The notes below the pieces were generated by a model. That model saw only the letters and a program-made list of their open reading frames with translations, was not told the origin of the DNA and did no database searches. Both the position numbers and the translations under genes were made by a program. DNA of 64,000 nt. Origin: an uncultured Phascolarctobacterium sp. (GTDB taxonomy: Bacteria > Bacillota > Negativicutes > Acidaminococcales > Acidaminococcaceae). The stretch is from assembly GCF_934190775.1 (NCBI RefSeq), contig NZ_CAKPTG010000015.1, forward strand, positions 1-64,000, written 5' to 3'. Every line of letters begins with the position of its first letter. Positions within the stretch are counted from its first letter, which is position 1. Shown here piece after piece: positions 1-8,634 of this stretch.

Positions 1-163
1 CTAGCTCTTATTATTTAAAAAAGAAGTTATTTGACTTGGTCTTGCGCTTTCGCGCTCGACCCGCACATTCGCTTTTTCTAGGTTTATGTTCAGTTTTCAA
101 GGTTCACTCTGTTGCGTTTGTTCGCAACTTTGTTGTTTGTGTTTGTCGCTGTATCCCGGCGAC
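1..163 (-). other. rRNA operon 5' leader (16S lies beyond left edge)
   Basis: Read on the minus strand, this segment contains GAACCTTGAAAACTGAAC, a sequence commonly found just upstream of 16S rRNA genes in Firmicutes, followed by a GCGC-TTTC-GCGC hairpin. It lies directly downstream of a consensus promoter. The 16S gene would begin left of position 1 and is not in the window, so the assignment is by inference. Confidence 0.65.
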
Positions 164-169
164 TTGTAT

Positions 170-198
170 ATAATACCACGTAGGCAAGGTAATGTCAA
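170..198 (-). promoter_or_regulatory. Consensus sigma-A promoter of rRNA operon
   Basis: On the minus strand TTGACA (193-198) and TATTAT (170-175) are separated by exactly 17 bases. Transcription runs left into the rRNA-type leader. The near-perfect hexamers fit a stable-RNA promoter. Confidence 0.8.
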
Positions 199-371
199 CA
201 CCTTTTTTACAACTTTTTTAGGATTTTTTAACGAAACACTTGGATTCGTGGATAAATAAAGTATCATGTATACACGCTTTGAAGGCTCTAAAAAACTTCT
301 AAAATTTCTTCAAAAATCTACGAAAAATCCTTAAAAATCCCCTCAAAAACCTCCTTTTTCAACAAAAATTT

Positions 372-1256
372 CTATAATCTTTTTTCAAAATTTCCTATCA
401 CCGAGACATTTTCGTATTCAATAATAAAGATATTCGGATCACATTCTTCCAGCAAGTGACGTAATTTCATCGACTCAACCTTAGAAACAACGGTCAGCAA
501 CACATTGGTATCCTCACCACTATAAGCACCTATGCCTTTAATTTTTGTTACACCGCGATGCACAGCAGCAAAAATAACCTCTTCTACAAAATCTATTTTG
601 GTAATTACAATCATCGTTACCGTAATACTAGGTAAATAAGCCTTATCCAAAACAACGGAAGTAATCACAGCAAAGAAGATGGAGTAGACTGCCGCAGCAA
701 CATCATATAATAGAATACAGCTGCCAAAGACAAAGATATTAATAATATTGAAGACTTTGCCTACACTCATATTATGATACCGGTGCATTAGCAGCAGTCC
801 CAGAATGCCCTCACCGCCGCCGCTGCCCTTGCTCATCAGCGTCATGCCACAGCCCAGGCCGCACAGGATACCGCCTGCCAGACAAGCCGTAATCGTATCA
901 GGCAAATAATTATGTTCCGCAACAGGCACAACGCTCAGCAATACGCTGTAGCTTGTGATGCAGACAGCAGATTTTACTAAAAAATCCTTGCCGAACTTGC
1001 GTATAGCCAACAGCATCAATGGTATATTCAGGAGAAAATAGATAATGCCGATATAGTTATCGGTAACAAAGCTCAGTCCCAGGACGTTTCTCATAAAATC
1101 TCCCAGCAGCTGTGCTATCCCTAAAAAGCCTCCATTATACAGATTACATGGCAAAATGAACATATTAAAGCCGATGGAATATACCAGCGAGCCGCCTATA
1201 ATCAGGCACAGGGACTTCAGGGAAAGAAATTGTTTCAGATAGGTAACAGCCTTCAT
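372..1256 (-). CDS. YitT family membrane protein (DUF161/DUF2179)
   Basis: This 294-residue protein has about five hydrophobic segments in its first 210 residues, including a Gly-rich stretch near residue 140 (SKGSGGGEGILG). A soluble C-terminal domain of about 80 residues resembles the DUF2179 domain of YitT proteins. The start has a strong SD (AAAGGAGG, 7 nt before ATG). Family members are inner-membrane proteins of unknown transport function. It is monocistronic, and the next transcription unit on the same strand is the rRNA operon. The family call is firm; the function is unknown. Confidence 0.85.
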   Translation of the reverse strand: MKAVTYLKQFLSLKSLCLIIGGSLVYSIGFNMFILPCNLYNGGFLGIAQLLGDFMRNVLGLSFVTDNYIGIIYFLLNIPLMLLAIRKFGKDFLVKSAVCITSYSVLLSVVPVAEHNYLPDTITACLAGGILCGLGCGMTLMSKGSGGGEGILGLLLMHRYHNMSVGKVFNIINIFVFGSCILLYDVAAAVYSIFFAVITSVVLDKAYLPSITVTMIVITKIDFVEEVIFAAVHRGVTKIKGIGAYSGEDTNVLLTVVSKVESMKLRHLLEECDPNIFIIEYENVSVIGNFEKRL

Positions 1257-1518
1257 GCTACAGCCTCCTTTGCCGACTGACGGGGAAGGGGGTTGATTAA
1301 TAACTACTATTATAATAACCTAAAATCTTCTGCTTGCGTATTAACCAAGTAAATAAAGCACTTTTTTCATATCCACATAAGTAAAATGCTAAAGTCTTTA
1401 CAATTTTTTCTGCTTATTTTTTGCAAATCAGGCAAAATCGTCATAATTTCGCCATATACTGCCTTTATAATAAAAGCAACAAAGGTAAACAACCACTATT
1501 AGAAAGAAGGTGCCAAAT

Positions 1519-1827
1519 ATGATGACAACATTAACCAGGTATATGAAGAAAACCACGGCAATTGCTATGGCTGCCATGGTGCTTTCTCTGCCGCTGGCAA
1601 GCGTAGCATCCGCTCACGAAAGGCACGATGCTCCGCCACCGCGTCATTCTGACCGCTATGACAGACACGACCGCTACGACAAGCACGATCGTTATGACAG
1701 ACATGACCGCTACGACAAGCGTCATAAGAACGACAATTACGTAACGAAAAAAGACAGCAACAAAAAAGCTACCACCAGCTTCATCATCGGTGCTGTACTG
1801 GGTGCGGTAATTGCCAAAAACACCTGA
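1519..1827 (+). CDS. Small exported His/Asp/Arg/Tyr-rich repeat protein
   Basis: About 102 residues. AAGAAGG lies 8 nt before ATG 1519 (ATG 1522 is also possible). An N-terminal signal sequence ends near ASVASA. The middle consists of repeated DRYD(R/K)HD units rich in His, Asp, Arg, Lys and Tyr. The last 18 residues are hydrophobic with Gly spacing (FIIGAVLGAVIA), so the C-terminus may insert in a membrane. The charged repeats could bind metal or polyanions, but nothing here proves it. I do not recognise a named family. Confidence 0.7.
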   Translation: MMTTLTRYMKKTTAIAMAAMVLSLPLASVASAHERHDAPPPRHSDRYDRHDRYDKHDRYDRHDRYDKRHKNDNYVTKKDSNKKATTSFIIGAVLGAVIAKNT

Positions 1828-1859
1828 TTAACATACTCCTTTCATACTCATTACTCATA

Positions 1860-2501
1860 ATCGAGTAGGAGACTGCTCATTATTTGAGCAGTCGACCTCT
1901 CACACCACCGTGCGTACCGTTCGGTACACGGCGGTTCAAATACCCTAATGCTTGATTTGCATTGTCTCTTTCTCTGTTGTCCCGAGTTCCAACACTCGGC
2001 ACTCCTGCATACCCTTCGCGTTCCACGCTATCTCTTTGCAGGCAGCCCTTTCGGTATTCTGCTTTCATCATGTTGGACTCCTTTCTCCAGTTACTCAAGA
2101 CTGGTATTTGTTCAGTCCTTCCCGTAAAAACGGTACTATGACCTCTGCTGACTTCTCACAGCAAGCTTTACTCCGCATTTCGGATTTCCTACTTTACGTC
2201 TGTGAGACCTCCCCAGGTAAGAACGATAACTTTCATTCCATGTAGCCGCCTTATTTACTGTATAGAGTTCGGGTAGCATTGGACTTCATCTTGTGCGGCA
2301 GACTTATCCACTCTAATTCAGCCTTATATAAGGTTTCTGTTCGTCGGCTCAGAACTTTGCCCGCTGTCGATTTTCCGCAACAGCATCCGGCTTCCTTCAG
2401 ATTCCACCTCACGATGGACACCCTTGCCTTCGGCTAACGCTTCCTGCTACCGAGCGCGTAGTGGACTTTCACCACCTAGTTATCGCCCATGCTGGGCGCA
2501 C
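1860..2501 (-). mobile_element. ORF-less group II intron
   Basis: On the minus strand the element starts with GTGCGCCC (2501) and runs into an intron-like 5' domain (GATAACTAGGTGG, then AAGTCCACTACGCGCTCGG). It ends with a domain-V-like hairpin at about 1904-1937 followed by GTGAGAGGTC, a domain-VI-like hairpin (GACTGCTC..GAGCAGTC, about 1873-1893) and the 3' end CTACTCGAT (1860). At about 642 nt there is no room for a reverse transcriptase. A 72-codon ORF (1880-2098) spans the domain IV position but has no RT motifs. The 5' junction lies directly after a Rho-independent terminator and its T-run, the insertion preference known for group IIC introns. Boundaries are read from consensus ends. 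Confidence 0.8.
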
Positions 2502-2503
2502 CA

Positions 2504-2555
2504 CAAAAAGAGCTGCAGTTTTACACTACGCAGGGTAGTGCAACTGCAGCTCTTT
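2504..2555 (-). terminator. Rho-independent terminator of the flavoprotein operon
   Basis: A 14-bp perfect stem (2507-2520 with 2542-2555) encloses a second CACTAC/GTAGTG stem. On the minus strand it is followed by TTTTTG and then the group II intron junction. It ends the transcript of the three genes at 2598-5707. Confidence 0.85.
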
Positions 2556-2597
2556 AAATTATTACTATATTATATGTAACAAGTAATCCTCAGCTGA

Positions 2598-2960
2598 TTA
2601 CATATCACGGCTGGCGATAATATCTACACCAAGACCGAGAATATCCTTAACTACAACGTCACCGGTTTTAATCGGAGCGGTAACCTTTACGCTACGCAGG
2701 AAGCGTGCACAGTCCAGGATGCGTTCCTTCGGCAGTACATTAGCAGATACTACTGGCAGCAAAGGCAGCATACCGCCTTCTACAGCAACGGTAGAGGTCA
2801 GCATACGCTTCGGAGCAGTAACTTCATCGTTAGCATATTTAGCGCCACGCGGGCAGGTGTTGCCGGTAACATTGGTAACTGCACCATTTTCGATGGTAAC
2901 AGTCATCTCGCAGCCCATAGGGCACATAATGCAGTTCATAACACGAGTTTCAACAGCCAT
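2598..2960 (-). CDS. DUF1667 domain protein, third gene of GlpA/GlpB-like operon
   Basis: This 120-residue protein carries Cys10, Cys13, Cys17 and Cys36 (CIMCPMGC and TCPRG). The spacing resembles the 4Fe-4S binding start of molybdopterin oxidoreductases. In Firmicutes DUF1667 proteins are commonly encoded behind two FAD proteins related to anaerobic glycerol-3-phosphate dehydrogenase. It follows its upstream partner by 12 nt. A role as a small iron-sulfur electron-transfer subunit is an inference from the cysteines and the operon. Confidence 0.85.
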   Translation of the reverse strand: MAVETRVMNCIMCPMGCEMTVTIENGAVTNVTGNTCPRGAKYANDEVTAPKRMLTSTVAVEGGMLPLLPVVSANVLPKERILDCARFLRSVKVTAPIKTGDVVVKDILGLGVDIIASRDM

Positions 2961-2972
2961 TTTATACCCTCC

Positions 2973-4241
2973 TTACAGCACCAGACCTACGGTAACTTCG
3001 TCACCAATCTGGGCAAATTTTGCAGCCGGAATTTCTACGGCAATCATTTCACTGGGCTTTGCTACGGGCAGAGGACGGCTCAGCAGGACGTTGTCGCCGC
3101 TCTTAACCTCCAGCTTAACTTTGCGGTGCGGTGCAGCAACACGCATGAACAGCTTAACCTTCTCGTCAGCAGGAATTTCTGCAGGCATGGTCAGCTTCTG
3201 CGGTACGCAGGTACGTACGCCGTCAATAGCCTTCACGGTTACGGTACGGTTTTCGGTTGCCATTTTCTCCTGAGCCTTCAGTGCGGCATATTTGCCTGCG
3301 ATTTCAGCTTCTTCGGATACGAAGTCAACCAGGTCATGTACATGTACTACGTTGCCGGCAGCAAAGAAACCGTCTAAGCTGGTTTCACGATGCTGGTCAA
3401 CAACCGGACCATTGGTCAGCGGGTTCATTTCCAGATCAAGGCCGCGGGACAGCTCGTTCTCAGGAATCAGACCTACAGACAGCAGTACGGTATCGCACTC
3501 AATATCAAATTCGGTACCCGGAATCGGAGTCATACGCTCGTCAACTTTAGCAACGGTGATACCGGTTACGCGCTCTTCACCATGAATAGCAACGATGGTG
3601 TGGGAGAGGTACAGAGGAATATCATAGTCGTTCAGGCATTGAACGATATTACGGGTAAGACCGTTGGAGAAGGGGCAGATTTCCAAGCAAGCCTGAACCT
3701 TGCAGCCTTCCAGGCTCATACGGCGGGCCATAATCAGGCCGATGTCGCCGCTGCCGAGGATAACAATTTTGTGACCTGGCAGATAGCCTTCCATATTAAC
3801 CATACGCTGAGCAGCGCCGGCAGTGAATACGCCTGCAGGACGCTCGCCCGGAATACGGATAGCGCCACGTGTACGCTCACGGCAGCCCATGGTCAGGATA
3901 ACAGTTTTGCCTTCCAGCTTCAGTAAGCCTTTTTCCGGATTAACAGCAATAACGGTTTTATTGTTTTGTACATCTAATACCATGGTATCAACCAGGGTTT
4001 CGATTTCAGGTTTATCAGCAACGAGCTCGATGCAGCGATGTGCATAGCCGGGGCCGGTCAGCTCTTCCTTGAAGTGATGCAGACCGAATCCATTATGAAT
4101 GCACTGTTGCAGGATACCGCCGAGTTCGCGGTCACGCTCGATAACAACGATTTTTTTAGCACCATTCTGCCATGCGCTGTAAGCAGCAGACAGACCGGCA
4201 GGGCCACCGCCAACAATAATTACATCATATAATTGGTTCAT
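2973..4241 (-). CDS. NAD(P)/FAD-dependent oxidoreductase (GlpB-like partner)
   Basis: 422 residues. An N-terminal Rossmann FAD motif is present (VGGGPAGLSAA, residues 11-21), with a second dinucleotide motif near residue 160 (ILGSGDIGLIMARR) and a late FAD contact (GFFAAGNVVHVHD). The fold is that of the pyridine-nucleotide disulfide oxidoreductase superfamily without the redox disulfide. A C-terminal extension of about 90 residues is beta-rich. It lies 2 nt from its upstream gene, so the two are translationally linked. Together with the flanking genes it probably forms a flavin/iron-sulfur dehydrogenase. The substrate is not provable; glycerol 3-phosphate is the family expectation. Confidence 0.85.
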   Translation of the reverse strand: MNQLYDVIIVGGGPAGLSAAYSAWQNGAKKIVVIERDRELGGILQQCIHNGFGLHHFKEELTGPGYAHRCIELVADKPEIETLVDTMVLDVQNNKTVIAVNPEKGLLKLEGKTVILTMGCRERTRGAIRIPGERPAGVFTAGAAQRMVNMEGYLPGHKIVILGSGDIGLIMARRMSLEGCKVQACLEICPFSNGLTRNIVQCLNDYDIPLYLSHTIVAIHGEERVTGITVAKVDERMTPIPGTEFDIECDTVLLSVGLIPENELSRGLDLEMNPLTNGPVVDQHRETSLDGFFAAGNVVHVHDLVDFVSEEAEIAGKYAALKAQEKMATENRTVTVKAIDGVRTCVPQKLTMPAEIPADEKVKLFMRVAAPHRKVKLEVKSGDNVLLSRPLPVAKPSEMIAVEIPAAKFAQIGDEVTVGLVL

Positions 4242-4243
4242 TA

Positions 4244-5707
4244 TTATTCCTCCCCGCCATCTGCAGAATATTTTTCGTAGAACATATTGGAATCAGTACG
4301 TTCTTTTAATACTTCAGGAACAGAAATGTTCAGCTCACGTGCCAGAATCTGGGTAACACGCGGACCACAGAAGCCACCCTGGCAACGGCCCATGCCTGCA
4401 CGGGTACGGCGTTTTACACCGTCAACAGTGCGTGCGCCAACAGGAGAGTTGATTGCTTCTACGATTTCACCCTCGGTAACAGTTTCACAACGGCAGATTA
4501 CACGGCCATACAGATTGTCTTCGGCAATCTTAGCAGCCTTTTCATCAGCAGTCATATAGTTGAATGCTTTATGCTTCGGCAGAGCAGCCTTAAAGTCAGC
4601 CTTCTTGGCAGCGCCGCTTACGCGAGCAATTTCGTTGGCAATCAGCTCGCCAACTGCAGGAGCTGCAGTCAGACCAGGAGATTGCATGCCGGCAGCATTG
4701 TACAGGCCTTCAACCTTTTCGGAAGGACCGAGTACGAAGTCACCGGTGCTGGAAACAGCACGCAGGCCGGCAAATTCGGTAATAGCTGCGCCCATCGGCA
4801 GGTTCGGAATCAGCTTCTTGGCAGAAGCAATGATTTCATTCATGCCGGTAGTGGTAACAGCCTTATCCTCTTTGGAATCCTGCTCGTTAGCGTTAGGACC
4901 GATGAAGGTGTTGCCGTGGGTAGTGGTGCAAACCAGAATACCTTTGGATTTTTTTGTCGGGGTGGGGAATACCACGCCGTAAACCAGGCTGCTGCAAGCA
5001 GTCTTATCAAACAGAATATATTCGCCCTTACGCGGAGTGATGGTGAAGGTGTCATCACCGGCCAGCTTAGCGATTTCGTCAGCATAAACACCGGCAGCAT
5101 TAACTACATATTTAGCAGCAATAGTGCCTTTAGAGGTTTCTACACCGGTAATTTTGCCGTCTTCCTTAACGAAGCCCAGTACCTTGCAGTCGCGGATAAC
5201 TTCTGCACCGTTTTGTACAGCGCATTGAGCGAAAGCAATAGCAGCACCGAACGGCCAGCATACGCCGGCACTCGGAGCCCACAGAGCACCCTTGACAGTG
5301 GTCAGGTTAGGCTCCTGCTCAAGAACTTCTTCTTTAGACAGGATTTGCAGCCCTTCAACGCCGTTCTTTTTACCGCGTTGCAGCAGCTCCTGCAGAGTCT
5401 GCATTTCCTCGTCGGTGGTTGCAGCAACCAGGGAACCGGTCCATTTAATATCCAGGTCCAGTTCGTTTTGCAGCTCGTGGTACAGAGCGTTGCCACGAAC
5501 GTTGGTAATAGCTTTGAGGCTGCCGGTAGGAGCGTCAAAGCCAGCATGAAGAATTGCACTGTTAGCTTTAGTAGTGCCGATAGCGATGTCCGGCTCTTTT
5601 TCCAGCAGAACGCATTTCAGGTCATACTTGGAAAGCTCGCGCAATACAGCAGTACCTACAATGCCGCCACCAATAACGACTACATCAGCAGATTTTACAA
5701 ATTCCAT
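4244..5707 (-). CDS. FAD-dependent oxidoreductase with BFD-type [2Fe-2S] domain (GlpA-like)
   Basis: 487 residues from ATG 5707; AAGGAAG precedes it, whereas an upstream in-frame ATG at 5746 has no SD. An N-terminal DAO-type FAD domain (VVVIGGGIVGTAVLREL) is followed by a BFD-like domain with CRC and a second Cys pair (GRCQGGFCG), which fits a [2Fe-2S] site. This architecture matches the catalytic subunit of anaerobic glycerol-3-phosphate dehydrogenases and the Firmicute GlpA-like trio. No glycerol kinase or facilitator is adjacent. The gene heads a three-gene operon ending at the 2504-2555 terminator. Confidence 0.85.
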   Translation of the reverse strand: MEFVKSADVVVIGGGIVGTAVLRELSKYDLKCVLLEKEPDIAIGTTKANSAILHAGFDAPTGSLKAITNVRGNALYHELQNELDLDIKWTGSLVAATTDEEMQTLQELLQRGKKNGVEGLQILSKEEVLEQEPNLTTVKGALWAPSAGVCWPFGAAIAFAQCAVQNGAEVIRDCKVLGFVKEDGKITGVETSKGTIAAKYVVNAAGVYADEIAKLAGDDTFTITPRKGEYILFDKTACSSLVYGVVFPTPTKKSKGILVCTTTHGNTFIGPNANEQDSKEDKAVTTTGMNEIIASAKKLIPNLPMGAAITEFAGLRAVSSTGDFVLGPSEKVEGLYNAAGMQSPGLTAAPAVGELIANEIARVSGAAKKADFKAALPKHKAFNYMTADEKAAKIAEDNLYGRVICRCETVTEGEIVEAINSPVGARTVDGVKRRTRAGMGRCQGGFCGPRVTQILARELNISVPEVLKERTDSNMFYEKYSADGGEE

Positions 5708-5834
5708 TCCGTCACTTCCTTGCTGAATTTTCTCATAAAAATACATCTAAATTTTATCACAAATCTGCAAAAAATAGAAGAGGGAAGCGAAAATAAAAAG
5801 TCCATGGTGGGACATGATATGCCCCAAGGATACT

Positions 5835-7739
5835 CTATGCTAGTTTTTTACAAATACTGCTAATACAATCAAGTAAGTATTGTAGATGACGTCTTTTAAG
5901 TTTACTGTTAACCAATGGGACTTTCTTGCATAGTATGGTTTCCATTTCTCTAAATAACTCTAAATCTCCCGAACGGAAATCGTTTATGTTTTTCACATTA
6001 AGATAGTAATAACGTAATATACCATTGATTTCTCTTATATTGCTGTTTGGTAAATTAATAAATTTGTCTATCATTTTAGAAGCAGGAATACAATTTAACA
6101 TACTTTTTTTATCTCCTAAAATAGAACTATCATCCTTTACTAACTCCCTAAAATGCTCAACAAAATCTTTTTCATCATCCAAAGCATATCTATATTTTTG
6201 CTTTTTTCTTTCAAGAAAATTTTTTTCTACAATACTGTAAAGTTCTTCGTTAAACGCATTCGCTTTCGTATTACCACTATTGAAATAATGCCAACTGCTT
6301 GCATCAAATTCATCCGCTCTAGCTTCTACATTTTTTATAATATCCTTTTTTAACAACTCTATTTTATGATTACTATCATCATATAAAGTTTCCATCAAAA
6401 TAAACAAATTGCTTAAAATTCTCGGATATAATCCAAGACAATATTGATTTTCCTTAATATCATCTAACACTGAACCCAATCGTTTTTTTGCTTCAATGTC
6501 ACTATCAAGACAATAAATAGAGTCTATTTTATCAGTATTATTTTTTATATCATTCATTTCGCCTAATACAAATCTCGTTATATCTTCTAAAAGAAGACCC
6601 TTGTTTAATGAATAATCATAGATATACTGATTCACATATCTACTTAACCTTATATGATTATTTATATTAAAGTCTATCATATCTTTGGAAAAACCATCTG
6701 ATGAAAACGGCTTTACTACTACATCTCTATCTTTAGGAATAAAAACATCACTCATGCCATAATCTTTATACATAATAGAAACTGAAGTAACATTACATAA
6801 AACTAGTGCGATATATCTGGAGTAATATTTCTTGTCTATTTTAGCATCATCAAAAGCTAATTCTATTTCATGCTCAAGCTCTTTGAATCTCTTTAAAACA
6901 AAAATTAAAGTTCTCAGATTATGGGAACCTACCCTAGAAAATAACTCTAAAACCTCACTTTTATATTCAATTAAGCAATCATAACAATGTGATTGTTTGC
7001 CAACTATATTATCTAATATTTTTCGATAAACAGTTGATAAATCTGCAGCATACTTAATTGTAAAACCAACAACCTTTTCTTTGTATAAATTATAGTCATC
7101 TGTTAAGATTTTTTCCTCTGTATTGTTTACTGCTTTCTTATTATTGAAATTCTCATCATCTTTTTCTGCTTTTTTTAACAATGCTACTTCATTACAAACA
7201 ATAATCACTTTCGCATGATTCTGTTCAACCATCTCATCAAATAACCCTAATAATTCTATTTTATCTATCACAGAACGCTCAAAATCATCAAATATAAACA
7301 CATAGTCAGCAAAATTTATAGTATTTTTTTGTATATCACTGAAAAAAGCCTTGGCATTATCACCATTAGGAACTAACCTCAAGCCTTTATTGATAATACC
7401 AACAAAGACTGATGGTATCTGAGAAAACGAAGAACTTGCTTGTTTATTTGATATTTTAAGACCTATATTCACCTCTGCTCGCTTTTGCGCTCTTTTATTG
7501 GAATAGATGTTTAACACATGCATAGTAATAACATTGATTAAATCATCTACGCATTTTATTCCAAATAAGGAAATATAAATTACTGCTTTCATTTCTTCCA
7601 ATACTGGTATTAATTCATTTTTTACAAAGTACGTTTTTCCAGATCCCCAACTACCATTCAACATAACAGCATAATCAGAATAACATTCATTAATATACAC
7701 TTTTATTCCACTAATTATTTCTTGTTGACTTTCAGACAT
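5835..7739 (-). CDS. KAP-type P-loop NTPase (defence-island associated)
   Basis: 634 residues; AGAGGTG precedes the ATG. Walker A is GSWGSGKT (residues 29-36) and a Walker B-like FIFDDFERS lies near residue 150. The layout of an N-terminal P-loop NTPase core and a long alpha-helical C-terminus fits the KAP family. No transmembrane insertion is evident, although membrane insertions are common in KAP proteins. The gene is AT-rich compared with neighbours and follows the restriction-modification genes on the same strand, separated by a terminator-like hairpin. A role in antiphage defence is inferred from the Walker motifs and position only. Confidence 0.75.
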   Translation of the reverse strand: MSESQQEIISGIKVYINECYSDYAVMLNGSWGSGKTYFVKNELIPVLEEMKAVIYISLFGIKCVDDLINVITMHVLNIYSNKRAQKRAEVNIGLKISNKQASSSFSQIPSVFVGIINKGLRLVPNGDNAKAFFSDIQKNTINFADYVFIFDDFERSVIDKIELLGLFDEMVEQNHAKVIIVCNEVALLKKAEKDDENFNNKKAVNNTEEKILTDDYNLYKEKVVGFTIKYAADLSTVYRKILDNIVGKQSHCYDCLIEYKSEVLELFSRVGSHNLRTLIFVLKRFKELEHEIELAFDDAKIDKKYYSRYIALVLCNVTSVSIMYKDYGMSDVFIPKDRDVVVKPFSSDGFSKDMIDFNINNHIRLSRYVNQYIYDYSLNKGLLLEDITRFVLGEMNDIKNNTDKIDSIYCLDSDIEAKKRLGSVLDDIKENQYCLGLYPRILSNLFILMETLYDDSNHKIELLKKDIIKNVEARADEFDASSWHYFNSGNTKANAFNEELYSIVEKNFLERKKQKYRYALDDEKDFVEHFRELVKDDSSILGDKKSMLNCIPASKMIDKFINLPNSNIREINGILRYYYLNVKNINDFRSGDLELFREMETILCKKVPLVNSKLKRRHLQYLLDCISSICKKLA

Positions 7740-7763
7740 TTTATCACCTCTGACTTATAATCG

Positions 7764-7806
7764 AAAAGCCTAACCTGTAAAAAAAAAACTTCTACAAGCT
7801 AGGCTT
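7764..7806 (-). terminator. Terminator behind the restriction endonuclease gene
   Basis: Arms of 13 nt (7766-7778 and 7794-7806, with two G-U pairs) enclose an A/T-rich loop. The hairpin is followed on the minus strand by TTTTCG. It separates the restriction-modification operon from the downstream NTPase gene. Confidence 0.65.
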
Positions 7807-7812
7807 ATTTAA

Positions 7813-8634
7813 CTATTGCTTGGCAAGCTTAGAGAAACCATTATATGTCGAAAATCCTAACATAAAAATTGCTATCTCCATAATCATATCTTTGTCTTCT
7901 ACATTGCTTGCAGCAAGTCTTAATTCATCATATACAGTATCATGGGGTACTAAATTATTCCCATTGTTATCGACAACTTTTTGAATAATGGTAGGGAGTA
8001 CCATACAAAGTTTAAAAAATGCATCTTCCTGACCAGTAACTAACTCATAAAACTTATCTATACTTACACGCCTGATAAGCTTATGTCCAACCCTTTGTCC
8101 GTCAACAGTTGTTTCCCATTTTATATTTTGGGATTTCTTAGCTATAGCTTCCACTAAAAAACATGCACAATCATCATCTTTCAATAATTGGTTCTGCATC
8201 TTGATAAAAGTTTTGCCAGCAGCAGATGAGTTCATAGTATTATGTTTATTTTTCATTTCAACATAAACGGTATGTACACAAGAACCATCAGGTAATATTA
8301 TTCCTTCCGGATTTTTATAGATAACATCCCAACCACCTTCAGTGCCATTATCCGGTACATGGCATTTGTCAATATACTGAAATATACGTTGATGAAAATA
8401 TCCAATATCATTATTGTTTGATTTATCACGCTGTCTGAAAATCTCATTACTGATAGTTTCTTTCCAATCAGCTTGGTAAACTGTCTTATCAAAAATAAGT
8501 TTAACAGGGTCGATAATGTTTTTATTAAACCGTTGTACATCAAATGATTTTAATTTATCACCATATTTTTCAATGGTATCTTGAACATGCTTAGTAAAAT
8601 CCTCTTCCGTAATAAAGCTTAAATTCCAAGTCAT
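7813..8634 (-). CDS. Eco47II-family type II restriction endonuclease
   Basis: 273 residues, full length for the family. The N-terminus (LSFITEEDFTKHV) and the segment EIFRQRDKSNNNDIGYFHQR are characteristic of Eco47II/Sau96I-type enzymes. A PD-(D/E)XK-like site is visible as D103 in GGWDV and E126-M-K128 in VYVEMKNK. Family members cut GGNCC; that specificity is inherited by family and not shown here. Its ATG overlaps the stop of the methyltransferase gene by 4 nt (ATGA), so the two are translationally coupled with the methyltransferase made first. Confidence 0.9.
   Translation of the reverse strand: MTWNLSFITEEDFTKHVQDTIEKYGDKLKSFDVQRFNKNIIDPVKLIFDKTVYQADWKETISNEIFRQRDKSNNNDIGYFHQRIFQYIDKCHVPDNGTEGGWDVIYKNPEGIILPDGSCVHTVYVEMKNKHNTMNSSAAGKTFIKMQNQLLKDDDCACFLVEAIAKKSQNIKWETTVDGQRVGHKLIRRVSIDKFYELVTGQEDAFFKLCMVLPTIIQKVVDNNGNNLVPHDTVYDELRLAASNVEDKDMIMEIAIFMLGFSTYNGFSKLAKQ

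Noticed and set aside
1880..2098. 72-codon ORF in the group II intron as a functional gene
   Set aside because: It runs from domain IV into domain V/VI and has no reverse transcriptase motif; it is a feature of intron RNA, not a protein gene.
4571..5863. 430-codon open frame on the plus strand
   Set aside because: It lies antisense to the GlpA-like gene, has low-complexity composition, no SD or domain, and is a shadow of a well-supported protein.
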